The notes beneath the pieces are model-generated. The model did not search any database, was not told the origin of the DNA, and saw only the letters and a list, made by a program, of their open reading frames with translations. This document shows, piece by piece, positions 24,861 to 33,100 of a stretch of DNA of 64,000 bases (position 1 is the stretch's first letter; every line of letters starts with the position of its first letter). The stretch spans positions 62,001-126,000 of the forward strand of contig NZ_JBFEFH010000017.1 in NCBI RefSeq assembly GCF_040717455.1. The letters run 5' to 3'. The position numbers and the translations under genes were made by a program. Source of the DNA: Tautonia sp040717455. Its GTDB lineage: Bacteria > Planctomycetota > Planctomycetia > Isosphaerales > Isosphaeraceae.

Positions 24861-25610
24861 ATGCTCCGCCTTGCCCACTATGCCCCGGCCCTGATCGGCC
24901 TGGCCCTGGTCGCTCCCGCGACGGCCCGAGCCCAGTCGCACTCCCATGCCGCGCCCGATTGCGAGGCCTGCATGGCTGCTCGCCACGCGAGCCCGGTCGT
25001 CGAGGAACGCTCGGGAATCCTCGGCCGCCTCCGGGGCGGAGATCGCGTCTCCATTCCCACCGGTCACCATGTCGATCGGCGTGGCCAACCGATGCACACC
25101 CAACCGCAGGGCCATGCTCCCGCCCCCGCCTCCGATCCGTCCTGGGGCCACGCCTCGCCGAATCTCGCCTACGACTACGGGCACGACGCCGACACCGGCT
25201 ACGCCAATCTCGGTCCCGGGCAGCACGCGATACCGGCCCCTTACGGCGCAGTCGCTTCGGGCGAGCCGATGCCGATCGGCGAGATGCGTACCAGCTATGT
25301 CACGCCCAAGCCCCATGCCGCGCCGCCTCCTCCTGCGATCATGCCGAACGGGGCGAGCATGAACAACGGCTTCTCGGGCGTTCCGGTCATCCCGCCCAAT
25401 CCCGCGATCGAGGCATGGCATCAGAACCAGATGTCGGGTCGCGTGGCGCCCCGGCGGTCCGGGCCGTTGGAGACCATGCTGGGCACCAGCACCTTGATGA
25501 ACTGGGTCGAGAAGCGCAAGACCCTTCGCGCCATGCGGGCCTCGGCGAGGCAGGGGGCCTACGCCCCTTCCATGCACGAGATGCCGGGCTGGGCCGTCGC
25601 CCCTCGCTGA
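24861..25610 (+). CDS. Exported His/Pro-rich protein, unknown function
   Basis: A 249-residue protein with GGAGG ten bases before its ATG and a signal peptide (residues 1-23, ending ARAQ). The mature part is low in hydrophobics, rich in His, Pro, Gly and Met: DCEACMAARHAS, GHDADTGYANLGPGQH and PPPPAIMPNG. The C-terminal 50 residues (TMLGTSTLMNWVEKRKTLRAMRAS) may form a helix. No family recognised. It is the first of three consecutive exported proteins of unusual composition on the same strand. Confidence 0.65.
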   Translation: MLRLAHYAPALIGLALVAPATARAQSHSHAAPDCEACMAARHASPVVEERSGILGRLRGGDRVSIPTGHHVDRRGQPMHTQPQGHAPAPASDPSWGHASPNLAYDYGHDADTGYANLGPGQHAIPAPYGAVASGEPMPIGEMRTSYVTPKPHAAPPPPAIMPNGASMNNGFSGVPVIPPNPAIEAWHQNQMSGRVAPRRSGPLETMLGTSTLMNWVEKRKTLRAMRASARQGAYAPSMHEMPGWAVAPR

Positions 25611-26075
25611 GCGTTCGGCTGCGGACCCGACCGGTACAGACGCTCCGAAATGCCCCTGGCCCAGTGGGCTCGCCACGCGGCGATCCCCCGGTGCCAGGGG
25701 CATCGTGCGTTGACGGTTCCGCCGTCGAGTTGCTCGGGTGTCCGCGCCGGAAACGTCGCCCGATGCTCTCAGTTTGCCCAGGCGTTGCGAGCGGAACGGC
25801 CTCTCGGGTCGATCGCACGGTTCGATTCCAGCGGGGGAGTCACTCGGGCCGATTCAAATGGGTAAGACGCTCGACTCGGCGCCGATGCTCTCGGCCTCTC
25901 CCGATCCGTAGGAATCGCGGGGGGAGGGCCAATCGGCTTGCATCGTTGCCCTGGTTTCGAGCGGCTTCGTCGGAGGATGGCGACGGCCCCGCACAGGACG
26001 GCGCGGACTTGCTCGCCTCGCTCGGTTCCGAACCACTCCAGGAGGGAGACTGGCCATGTTCACAAGGGATTGACC
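25611..26075. other. Intergenic region with possible 5-codon leader
   Basis: About 460 bases between two exported-protein genes. At 26038-26047 lies a strong AGGAGGGA, nine bases before ATG 26056, which opens a 5-codon frame (MFTRD) ending at 26073. The stop is two bases before the ATG of the Gly/His-rich gene. Nothing else is supported. Confidence 0.4.
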
Positions 26076-27035
26076 ATGCGTATCGGACATCGGCGAGGAC
26101 TGGGACTGGCTGTCGCGCTGTTTGGCGCCCTGGCCGGCAATGCCTCGGCGGGTGGGTTCATTTCGGACATCGCCCCCTGGGTCCACACGATTCCCCGTGT
26201 GACCTACGCCCGTAATCTTCAGACCGGCGACCTCTACTACGCCCCGGCGATTCCTTACGGCCACTATGCCAAGGATCACGGCGCGGGACTCGCCGGTGCC
26301 GCCGGCCACCTACACGGGGCGGCCGGCCAGCTCAAGGGTGCCCTTCACGGCGCCGGTGGTCATCTGAACGGCTCGGGTCATGGGCTCGGCCACGGCGGCC
26401 ATGATCACGGGATGGGGCACGGTTCCGGCCTTGGTCACGGCGTGGGTCACGGTCACGGCAACGGAGGCCACGGCCTCGGTTCAGGGCTGGGACACGGTGG
26501 CCTCGGTTCTGGCCTCGGACTCGGCAAGGGTCTGGGTCTCGGGAAGGGGGGGCATGGAGGGCACGACCACCACGCCCCCCTCAGCTCTCCCCAGTTTGAC
26601 CCGTCGCTGGCCGGCGGCCACGGGGCCGGCAAGCACGGTGGCGGGTTGCTCGGCGGCCTCGGCCTCGGTCATGGGGCCGGGAACGGCCTCGGCCATGGTG
26701 GTGGCCTCGGCCTCGGCCACGGCGGCGGCCTCGGTCACGGCGACGGCTTCGGGCTGGGTCATGGCGGTCACGGACTTGGTGACGGCCACGGTCATGGCGG
26801 CCACGGTCTCGGTCATGGTGGCTTGCACGACAAGCTGGGCGGCCTGAAGGGCCTCGGCCACGGTGCCCTCGGTCACCTGAACGGGATGCATCCGAGCAAC
26901 AAGGTTCGATATTTTGTCGGAGCGGGAGGGCCGGTCCCCCTGACCCCGGGATACGTGCCTTACATCAACGTGACCCGATCTCCGCGAGACTTCTTCGCGT
27001 TCCCGCCTTACCTGAACCGGGCGCTTGACTACTAA
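26076..27035 (+). CDS. Exported Gly/His-repeat protein
   Basis: A 319-residue protein with a signal peptide (residues 1-24, ending ASAG). Residues about 30-65 are globular (DIAPWVHTIPRVTYARNLQTGDLYY). Residues 70-275 are almost entirely Gly, His and Leu in a degenerate GHG/GLGHG repeat. The C-terminal 45 residues (NKVRYFVGAGGPVPLTPGYVPYINVTRSPRDFF) are ordered. Dense His can bind divalent metals; Gly-rich repeats are often structural. No family was recognised. The ATG at 26076 has AGGGA just upstream, and a stronger ribosome site serves a tiny frame before it. Confidence 0.7.
   Translation: MRIGHRRGLGLAVALFGALAGNASAGGFISDIAPWVHTIPRVTYARNLQTGDLYYAPAIPYGHYAKDHGAGLAGAAGHLHGAAGQLKGALHGAGGHLNGSGHGLGHGGHDHGMGHGSGLGHGVGHGHGNGGHGLGSGLGHGGLGSGLGLGKGLGLGKGGHGGHDHHAPLSSPQFDPSLAGGHGAGKHGGGLLGGLGLGHGAGNGLGHGGGLGLGHGGGLGHGDGFGLGHGGHGLGDGHGHGGHGLGHGGLHDKLGGLKGLGHGALGHLNGMHPSNKVRYFVGAGGPVPLTPGYVPYINVTRSPRDFFAFPPYLNRALDY
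26340..26880 (+). repeat. Degenerate Gly/His-coding repeat
   Basis: Within the Gly/His-rich gene the DNA repeats short GGYCAYGG/CTCGGCCACGG units without strict periodicity. It is coding in frame throughout. It would be prone to slippage and assembly errors. Confidence 0.7.
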
Positions 27036-27066
27036 GCCCGCCTTCCGGGATTGAACGGATCAAGAA

Positions 27067-27094
27067 CCGCCCGGCCCCTGATCGGGCCGGGCGG
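27067..27094 (+). terminator. Hairpin terminator after Gly/His-rich gene
   Basis: Perfect 11-bp arms CCGCCCGGCCC (27067-27077) and GGGCCGGGCGG (27084-27094) with a 6-base loop, about 32 bases after the stop. It is followed by CCTTGCC rather than a T-run. Confidence 0.6.
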
Positions 27095-27158
27095 CCTTGC
27101 CGTCGGCCGGAATCCAAGGACGATCGCGGGCGAACCCTTCGCACGGAGGCGAACACAG

Positions 27159-27683
27159 ATGAAATCGTACGCCACGATACCGCTGGCGGTCCTGGCGGCG
27201 TTCAGTTTGCTGACGTCCCTGGCACATGCTCAGGCGGACGGCCCGGCCGTCCCCGATGTCCGGGAACGGAGCGGCCTGTTCACCCGCATCGTCCCCATCG
27301 AGCCGAATCTCCCGGTCGACCGGAAGCGTGACACCTTCTTCAACTCGAAGTGGATGCCCCGCAACCCGGCCTTCTGGGGCCGCGGCCCCAACTCCTGGAA
27401 AGACGGCGGCCTCTATGGCCGGGTCTTGCCCGCCGGGTGCACGTCCTGCCGCACCCCGTACTTCCGGGGGGTGCCTGGCGACCAGACGGTCGACGCGACC
27501 TGCGAGCCGTTCAACCACGTGGAACGGGTCTTCGGCAATTTCATCAAACCGTTCAAGCCGGTCGACGTCTATTACTCGGGCGGCTGCTACGTGCCGGTCT
27601 ACGACCTCGACCCGATGGTCCCCGGGCCGGGATGGTTCCCCTGGTGGGTCCCCGACTTCGCGAACAAGCACATCGGCGGCTGA
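27159..27683 (+). CDS. Exported aromatic/Pro-rich protein, unknown
   Basis: A 174-residue protein with GGAGG nine bases before ATG 27159 and a signal peptide (residues 1-24, ending AHAQ). The mature chain is rich in Pro, Trp, Tyr and Phe (NSKWMPRNPAFWGRGPNSW, GWFPWWVPDF) with four cysteines, two in CTSC. It looks like a compact secreted domain, of no recognised family. It is the third exported protein in a row and is followed by a strong terminator. Confidence 0.68.
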   Translation: MKSYATIPLAVLAAFSLLTSLAHAQADGPAVPDVRERSGLFTRIVPIEPNLPVDRKRDTFFNSKWMPRNPAFWGRGPNSWKDGGLYGRVLPAGCTSCRTPYFRGVPGDQTVDATCEPFNHVERVFGNFIKPFKPVDVYYSGGCYVPVYDLDPMVPGPGWFPWWVPDFANKHIGG

Positions 27684-27731
27684 CGATCCCGGGCCGACGG
27701 TCTTGACCTGAGCACCCTGCCTTGTCTCGTG

Positions 27732-27781
27732 CGGGCGTGGGGCGCGTTCTCCGGATCAACGGAGAGCGTGCCCCACGCCCG
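27732..27781 (+). terminator. Strong intrinsic terminator
   Basis: A perfect 12-bp outer stem (CGGGCGTGGGGC at 27732-27743 and GCCCCACGCCCG at 27770-27781), with a second inner stem TCTCCG/CGGAGA, is followed by TTTCG. It lies about 50 bases after the aromatic-rich exported gene. Confidence 0.75.
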
Positions 27782-27958
27782 TTTCGCATGGATGTGCCCG
27801 ACTGGCCCGCTACGCTCCTCTCACGAAGGACGCCCACCCCCTTCGGATTCCGGAACGCGGCTTGCACTGCCCTGACCCCTCGGAACGCGGTCGGATCACC
27901 CGACCGCAACACCCGACGCTTGCGTCGTCGGTCTGGAGCGTCCAGGAGGACATCAACC

Positions 27959-28237
27959 ATGGCAGGCGAGCCGACCCCGACCCCGAACACCGACATGACT
28001 CCCGAAGCCTTGCGCAAGGCCAAGGGGGATTTCGATCCCTCGAAGCTCTCCCAGGAGGGCCAGCAACACGGGACCCCCGAGGCCCAGGGCGAGCATCAGC
28101 CTTCGGCCGCCGAGCTGGCCGAGCAGCAACGTCGCGATGAGAAGGGCGCCGACGGCGAGACCCGGACTCGTGACGACCGCCTCGTCACCGCGGGCCGAGG
28201 CCATCACACGGCCGGCCGCCTGGGTGGCGTCAAGTAA
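27959..28237 (+). CDS. Small acidic hydrophilic protein, unknown
   Basis: A 92-residue protein with AGGAGGA ten bases before its ATG. It has no hydrophobic core: Pro, Thr, Glu, Gln, Asp and Gly dominate (GEPTPTPNTDMTPEALRKAKGDFDPSKL), so it is probably disordered, like some stress-protective proteins. No family recognised. It comes before the SDR and DUF3140 genes, which are stress-associated in other bacteria. The 364 bases to the SDR gene hold no other supported gene. Confidence 0.6.
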   Translation: MAGEPTPTPNTDMTPEALRKAKGDFDPSKLSQEGQQHGTPEAQGEHQPSAAELAEQQRRDEKGADGETRTRDDRLVTAGRGHHTAGRLGGVK

Positions 28238-28601
28238 CCTCGACGGGGCGATCGGTTCCGGCCGATTCCGGTCGCCACCGGTCCGGGTGCGAGCAGCACG
28301 CGACGGGTCCCGGCATTTCGCCGCACCCGATGGCGCTCGTCCCCGGGCGAATCGATCAGTCGAAGTCAGGCCGAGGATGCGTCGTCATCGAGCGCCGCTC
28401 GGGGCAGCCGCAATCCGGCACGGGGAGCGATCGCGGGAACGGGGCTTTCCCGATCGGACCCCGATTGAGCGATCGAAACTCCGTCGGGCCGTCTCACGCG
28501 ATCTCAATGCTGAGGCCGTCTCCGGGGGCGAGCCGATCAATTTCCATCATTTCCACCCGTTACGACCGACAGAGCAGTACCACCCAGGGAGCGACCGTCT
28601 G

Positions 28602-29483
28602 ATGGCATCCAAGACCCCGCTGAACGAGCCGACCCCGCCCTTCAAGCCCCAAACGCAGGACGCTCCCGGCCTGGATGCCGAGATGAGCCCGCGCCCCAGA
28701 CATTCGGCCGAGGCGTACAAGCCCGCCGGGAAGCTGACCGATCAGGTGGCCCTGATCACCGGCGGCGATTCCGGCATCGGGGCCGCCGTGGCCATCCTCT
28801 TCGCTCGCGAAGGGGCCGACGTGGCGATCGTCTACCTGCCGGAGGAACAACGAGACGCCGACCACGTCCGCCAGCATGTCGAAGAAGTCGGCCGTCGATG
28901 CCTCTGCATCCCCGGCGACCTGAAAGACTCCTCCACGTGCAAGGACGCCGTGGAGCAGACCGTCCGCGAATTCGGCAAGCTCGACATCCTCGTCAACAAT
29001 GCCGCCTACATGCCCAAGCGGGCGTCGATCGCCGACATCACCGACGACGACCTCGACAAGGTCTTCCGGACCAACGTCTACTCGTACTTCTACATGGCCC
29101 GGGCCGCCCTCGAACACTTGAAACCAGGCGCGGCGATCATCAACACCGGGTCGGTCGCCGGCATGGAGGGTTCGAAGGCAATCCTCGATTACTCGGCCAG
29201 CAAGTCCGCCATCCACGCCTTCACCAAGGCGCTGGCCCAGATGCTCGTCGACCGCAACATCCGCGTGAATTGCGTGGCACCCGGGCCGGTCTGGACTCCC
29301 TTGAACGCCTCGGCCCGCGACGCCGACGAGATGGCCGAGTACGGCGGCAACGTGCCGATGGGGCGCCCCGGCCAGCCCGAGGAAATGGCCCCCGCTTACG
29401 TCTACTTCGCCTCGAACCCCGACAGCAGTTACATCACCGGCGAGGTCCTCTCGCTCTACGGCGGGACGACCCAGGCGGGCTGA
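28602..29483 (+). CDS. SDR-family oxidoreductase, general-stress type
   Basis: A 293-residue short-chain dehydrogenase starting at ATG 28602. Residues 1-45 are a Pro-rich extension typical of the YghA/YdaD (general stress protein 39) group. The NAD(P) fold begins KLTDQVALITGGDSGIGAAVA (TGxxxGIG), the NNAA motif is LDILVNNAAYM, and the catalytic residues are S in IINTGSVAG and YxxxK in YSASKSAIH. Its natural substrate is unknown; members are induced by general stress. A hairpin terminator follows. Confidence 0.9.
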   Translation: MASKTPLNEPTPPFKPQTQDAPGLDAEMSPRPRHSAEAYKPAGKLTDQVALITGGDSGIGAAVAILFAREGADVAIVYLPEEQRDADHVRQHVEEVGRRCLCIPGDLKDSSTCKDAVEQTVREFGKLDILVNNAAYMPKRASIADITDDDLDKVFRTNVYSYFYMARAALEHLKPGAAIINTGSVAGMEGSKAILDYSASKSAIHAFTKALAQMLVDRNIRVNCVAPGPVWTPLNASARDADEMAEYGGNVPMGRPGQPEEMAPAYVYFASNPDSSYITGEVLSLYGGTTQAG

Positions 29484-29506
29484 CCCGATCCCCATGTCCG
29501 CGCCTC

Positions 29507-29547
29507 GCCCGCCGTGACCCCCGGGCGCACCGGGGGGGACGGCGGGC
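29507..29547 (+). terminator. Hairpin after SDR gene
   Basis: GCCCGCCGT (29507-29515) pairs perfectly with ACGGCGGGC (29539-29547). The loop itself can form a CCCCCG/CGGGGG stem. It lies 23 bases after the SDR stop. Confidence 0.55.
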
Positions 29548-29621
29548 GTGCCCCCCGCAACGCCGCTCAAGCGCCCCTCAGCGTCTCGCCGCCCACCACG
29601 CGATCCGGGAGTGTGACCACC

Positions 29622-29993
29622 ATGGCGAATTCGACCGCCACCCGAGCCGAGCAGAAACGCGACTCGCGTCGAGCCGAAACGCTCCGGAATTTCAAGAAGC
29701 ACGTCAACCTGACCGCCCGGCAGCTCGAACGGTGGCTCCAGACCGACCCCTCCCGATCCGCCGGCCGCCGTCGGTCCGGTGCGTCCGAATCCGTCGGCCA
29801 CGAGTCGGGCCGGAAGATCGTCGACTTGCTCCGCAAAAAGTCGGGCGAATATGATGAGGACGACCTCGCTCACATGCGAAAAGTGGTCGGCTACATCAAA
29901 CGGCATCTGAGTCAACGACCCGACGGCGACGTGACGGAGACCCGCTGGCGCCATTCGCTCATGAACTGGGGCCACGATCCGCTGAAGCGCTAA
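29622..29993 (+). CDS. DUF3140 protein
   Basis: A 123-residue protein starting at ATG 29622. It shows the DUF3140 pattern: FKKHVNLTARQLERWLQTDPSRS, then SVGHESGRKIVDLLRKKSGEYDEDDLAHMRKVVGYIKRHLSQRP, then DVTETRWRHSLMNWGHDP at the end. It is a basic, helical, soluble protein. The family occurs mainly in soil bacteria near stress genes and may bind DNA; no function is proven. The gene lies downstream of the SDR gene on the same strand. Confidence 0.88.
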   Translation: MANSTATRAEQKRDSRRAETLRNFKKHVNLTARQLERWLQTDPSRSAGRRRSGASESVGHESGRKIVDLLRKKSGEYDEDDLAHMRKVVGYIKRHLSQRPDGDVTETRWRHSLMNWGHDPLKR

Positions 29994-30018
29994 ATGTGCG
30001 GGAACCCGTTGCGGTCGC

Positions 30019-30048
30019 TTGACATTCGACAGTCTCTTCCTCTAAGGT
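30019..30048 (+). promoter_or_regulatory. Promoter before tex
   Basis: TTGACA (30019-30024) and TAAGGT (30043-30048) are separated by 18 bases, about 135 bases before the tex start. The -35 box is perfect and the -10 partial. Confidence 0.5.
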
Positions 30049-30183
30049 GCAGCCTCCATCGCCGCGCACAGGCCAGGTTGCGCGCCGCATGTTCACGTTC
30101 GACCCGGGCGCGCCGACCCTGTCGATCGGCCCCGCGCCCGAGGGTCTCCGCCGTCCCCGCGTGCTTGCCAGGTGGTCGCTCCC

Positions 30184-33100
30184 ATGGACACCCCGATTCC
30201 CGTCGATCTGGGCCGGATTGCACAAGATCTGCAAATCCGACGACTTCAGGTCGAAAGCGTCGTTCAGTTGCTCGACGAGGGCAACACCGTCCCCTTCATC
30301 ACCCGGTACCGCAAGGAGAAAACCGGGAACCTGGAGGAGACGGCCATTCGCGAGATCCAGCGTCGGGTCGCGCGACTCCGGGAATTGGCCGAACGCAAGC
30401 AGACGGTGCTGCGCTCGATCGAGGCCCAGGGGCGCCTCACCGAGGAACTGGCCGAGGCCATCAAGCGCGCCGACACCCCGCAGCGCCTCGAAGACCTCTA
30501 CCTCCCCTTCAAGCCCAAGAAGCGCACGAAGGCCGGCGACGCCCGGGAGAAGGGGCTGGAACCCTTGGCGTTGCGCATCTGGAACCGCGACGAGACCCTG
30601 ACCGACCTCCGATCCGCCGCCGAGGCCTACGTCGACCCCTCCAAGGGGGTCGATTCGGTCGAGCAGGTCATCGAAGGGGTCGGGCACATCCTGGCCGAAT
30701 CCATTAGCGAGCTGGCCAACGTCCGCGACGCCGTCCGCCGCGTCGTCTGGCGTCTCGGCCGGGTCGTCACCCGCAAGGCCGACAACCTGCCCGACGGGCA
30801 GGGCACCAAGTACGCCGATTACTTCGAATATTCCGAGCCGGTCGGCCAGGTCCCCCCTCACCGCGTCCTGGCCATCAATCGCGGTGACAAGGAAGGCCCG
30901 CTCAAGGTCAAGATCGAGGTCCCCCGCGAGGATCTGGAGCGGACCATCCGCGCCCAGCTCCCGCTCGAGGACCACCCCCAGTCCGACGCGTTCACCAACG
31001 CCGCGATCGACGCGCTCGATCGCCTGCTCATGCCGAGCCTGGAGCGGGAAGTCCGCCGCGAGCTGACCGAGCGGGCCGAGCAGCACGCCGTCGAGGTCTT
31101 CGCCCGCAACCTGCGCAGCCTTTTGCTCCAGCCGCCGATCCCCAAGCAGACGGTCCTGGCCCTCGACCCCGGCTTCCGTACCGGATGCAAGGTCGTCGTG
31201 CTCGACCCGCTGGGCACGGTCAAGGAGCACGGCGTCATCTTCCTCATGCCCGCGCACCGCCGGGCCGAAGGCAAGCGTTACCTCAAGGATCTCGTCGCCC
31301 GCCACGAGGTCGAGGTCATCGCCATCGGCAACGGCACCGCCAGCCGAGAGACCGAGGAACTCATCGTCGAGGTCCTCGAAGAGGGGACCCGATTCCACGA
31401 GATGGCCCTGCGAGGCGAGGAGTACATCCCCCCGCCGCCCGACGTGCAGGACCTCCCCCCGCTTCAAGCCCCGGAGACCTTCGGCTCGGGCCTCGTCGAG
31501 CAAGCGGCGGCCGACGCCGACGCCGCCCGCCCGACCCCTAGCCCCGATGCCGAGGCCCCTCCGGCTCCCGCCGGGGCGTCGCCCGAACCGGCCGCCGCGT
31601 CAGAGCTCCCCTCCGAGGAACGCCCCGCCGCCCCCATCGCCGGCGACGTGCCCGAGAGTCCTGATCCCACCGCCCCCGGGCCGGCTCCCGAACTCCCGCA
31701 CCCCGCGGTCTCCGAGGCTTCGCCTGTCGGGCCCGCCGGCACGAATTCCGAGAATGCGGACGCCACGCCGACCGATGGCTCGAACGCCAATGGCAACGCC
31801 GAGTCGCAGTCCGGCGACTCCGCCGCCGAAGCCGTCCCACCCATCCGCGGCGGTGCCCCGACCGACGACGAGCCCCGGCCCGAGCCCGACCCGCAGGATC
31901 CCCCTCCCGCCGGGCCGAAGCCCGACCTCCCTGCCGAGCCGGACCCCGGCGCCCCCCCCGCTCAACCGGAATCGGGAGGGGAGCACTCCTCGGTCGAGCA
32001 TGAGGCCGAGCAGCCCGACCAGGCAACCAACGATCGCGTCCCCCCGCCGGAAGGGCCGGAGTCTTCGCAGTCGTTCTCGAACTTCTCCGGCACCGAGGCA
32101 CCGACTGCAGGTCCTGGGGCATCTGCCCCGGTCCTCGATGGTCAGGGCTCCGCTGACGTCGGGGCGATGACCGAGGCCCCCGCCGGCGCCCCCGCCCAAG
32201 TGACCTCCAGCACTGAACCGGTCGCCGCCCCGGTCGCCGAGGCGTCCGACGCCGATCGACCGGCCCTCGATCACGCCCCGCAACCCGAGGCCGAGATCGC
32301 CCAGGCCGAACTCGGCGCGGGCGAGATCGAGGCGGCACCATTGTCGCCCGAGGCGCCTGATCCTTCGGCCATCCCCTCCGCCGAGGCGGCCGAAGGGCAG
32401 GGGGCCGAGGGGGCCGCGGCCTCGGCCGTGGTCGACCTGACGAAGCCCCCCGTCGGCAGCACCGGCAAGCCCAAGGGACAGCAGGCTTCCGGCAAGAAGC
32501 AGCGCGACCGCGACCAGCGTCCCAAGCCGAAGGGGCCGCCGCCGCCGCCGATGCCCCACGCGGCCGACCCGATCCTCGCCCGCCTCTCGTACGTCATCGT
32601 GAACGAGGCCGGGGCCAGCGTGTACTCGGCCAGCCCCGTCGGGAAGGAAGAGTTCCCGAACTACGACGCCACCACCCGGGGCACCGTCTCCATCGGCCGG
32701 CGGCTCCAGGACCCCCTGTCCGAGCTGGTCAAGATCGAGCCCCAGAACATCGGCGTCGGCCTCTACCAGCACGACGTCGGCACGAAGCAGCTCAAGGAAT
32801 CGCTCGAATCGGTCATCGAGAGCTGCGTGAATTACGTCGGCGTCGATCTCAATTCGGCCAGCATCCCCTTGCTCCGGCACGTCTCGGGGCTCAATTCGCT
32901 GACCGCTCGCCGGCTCGTCGAGTTTCGGAGCCAGCACGGCCCGTTCGCTCGACGCGACCAGATCTTGCAGGTCGAGGGCATCGGCGATGCCACCTTCACC
33001 CAGGCCGCCGGCTTCCTCAAAATCCTCGAAGGGGAACATCCGCTCGACCGGACCTGGGTCCACCCCGAAAGCTATCCGGCGGCCGAGAAGCTCCTGGCCC

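Noticed and set aside
26340..26880. Repeats in the Gly/His-rich gene considered as an intergenic array
   Set aside because: The frame is open throughout and matches a signal-peptide protein; the repeat is coding.
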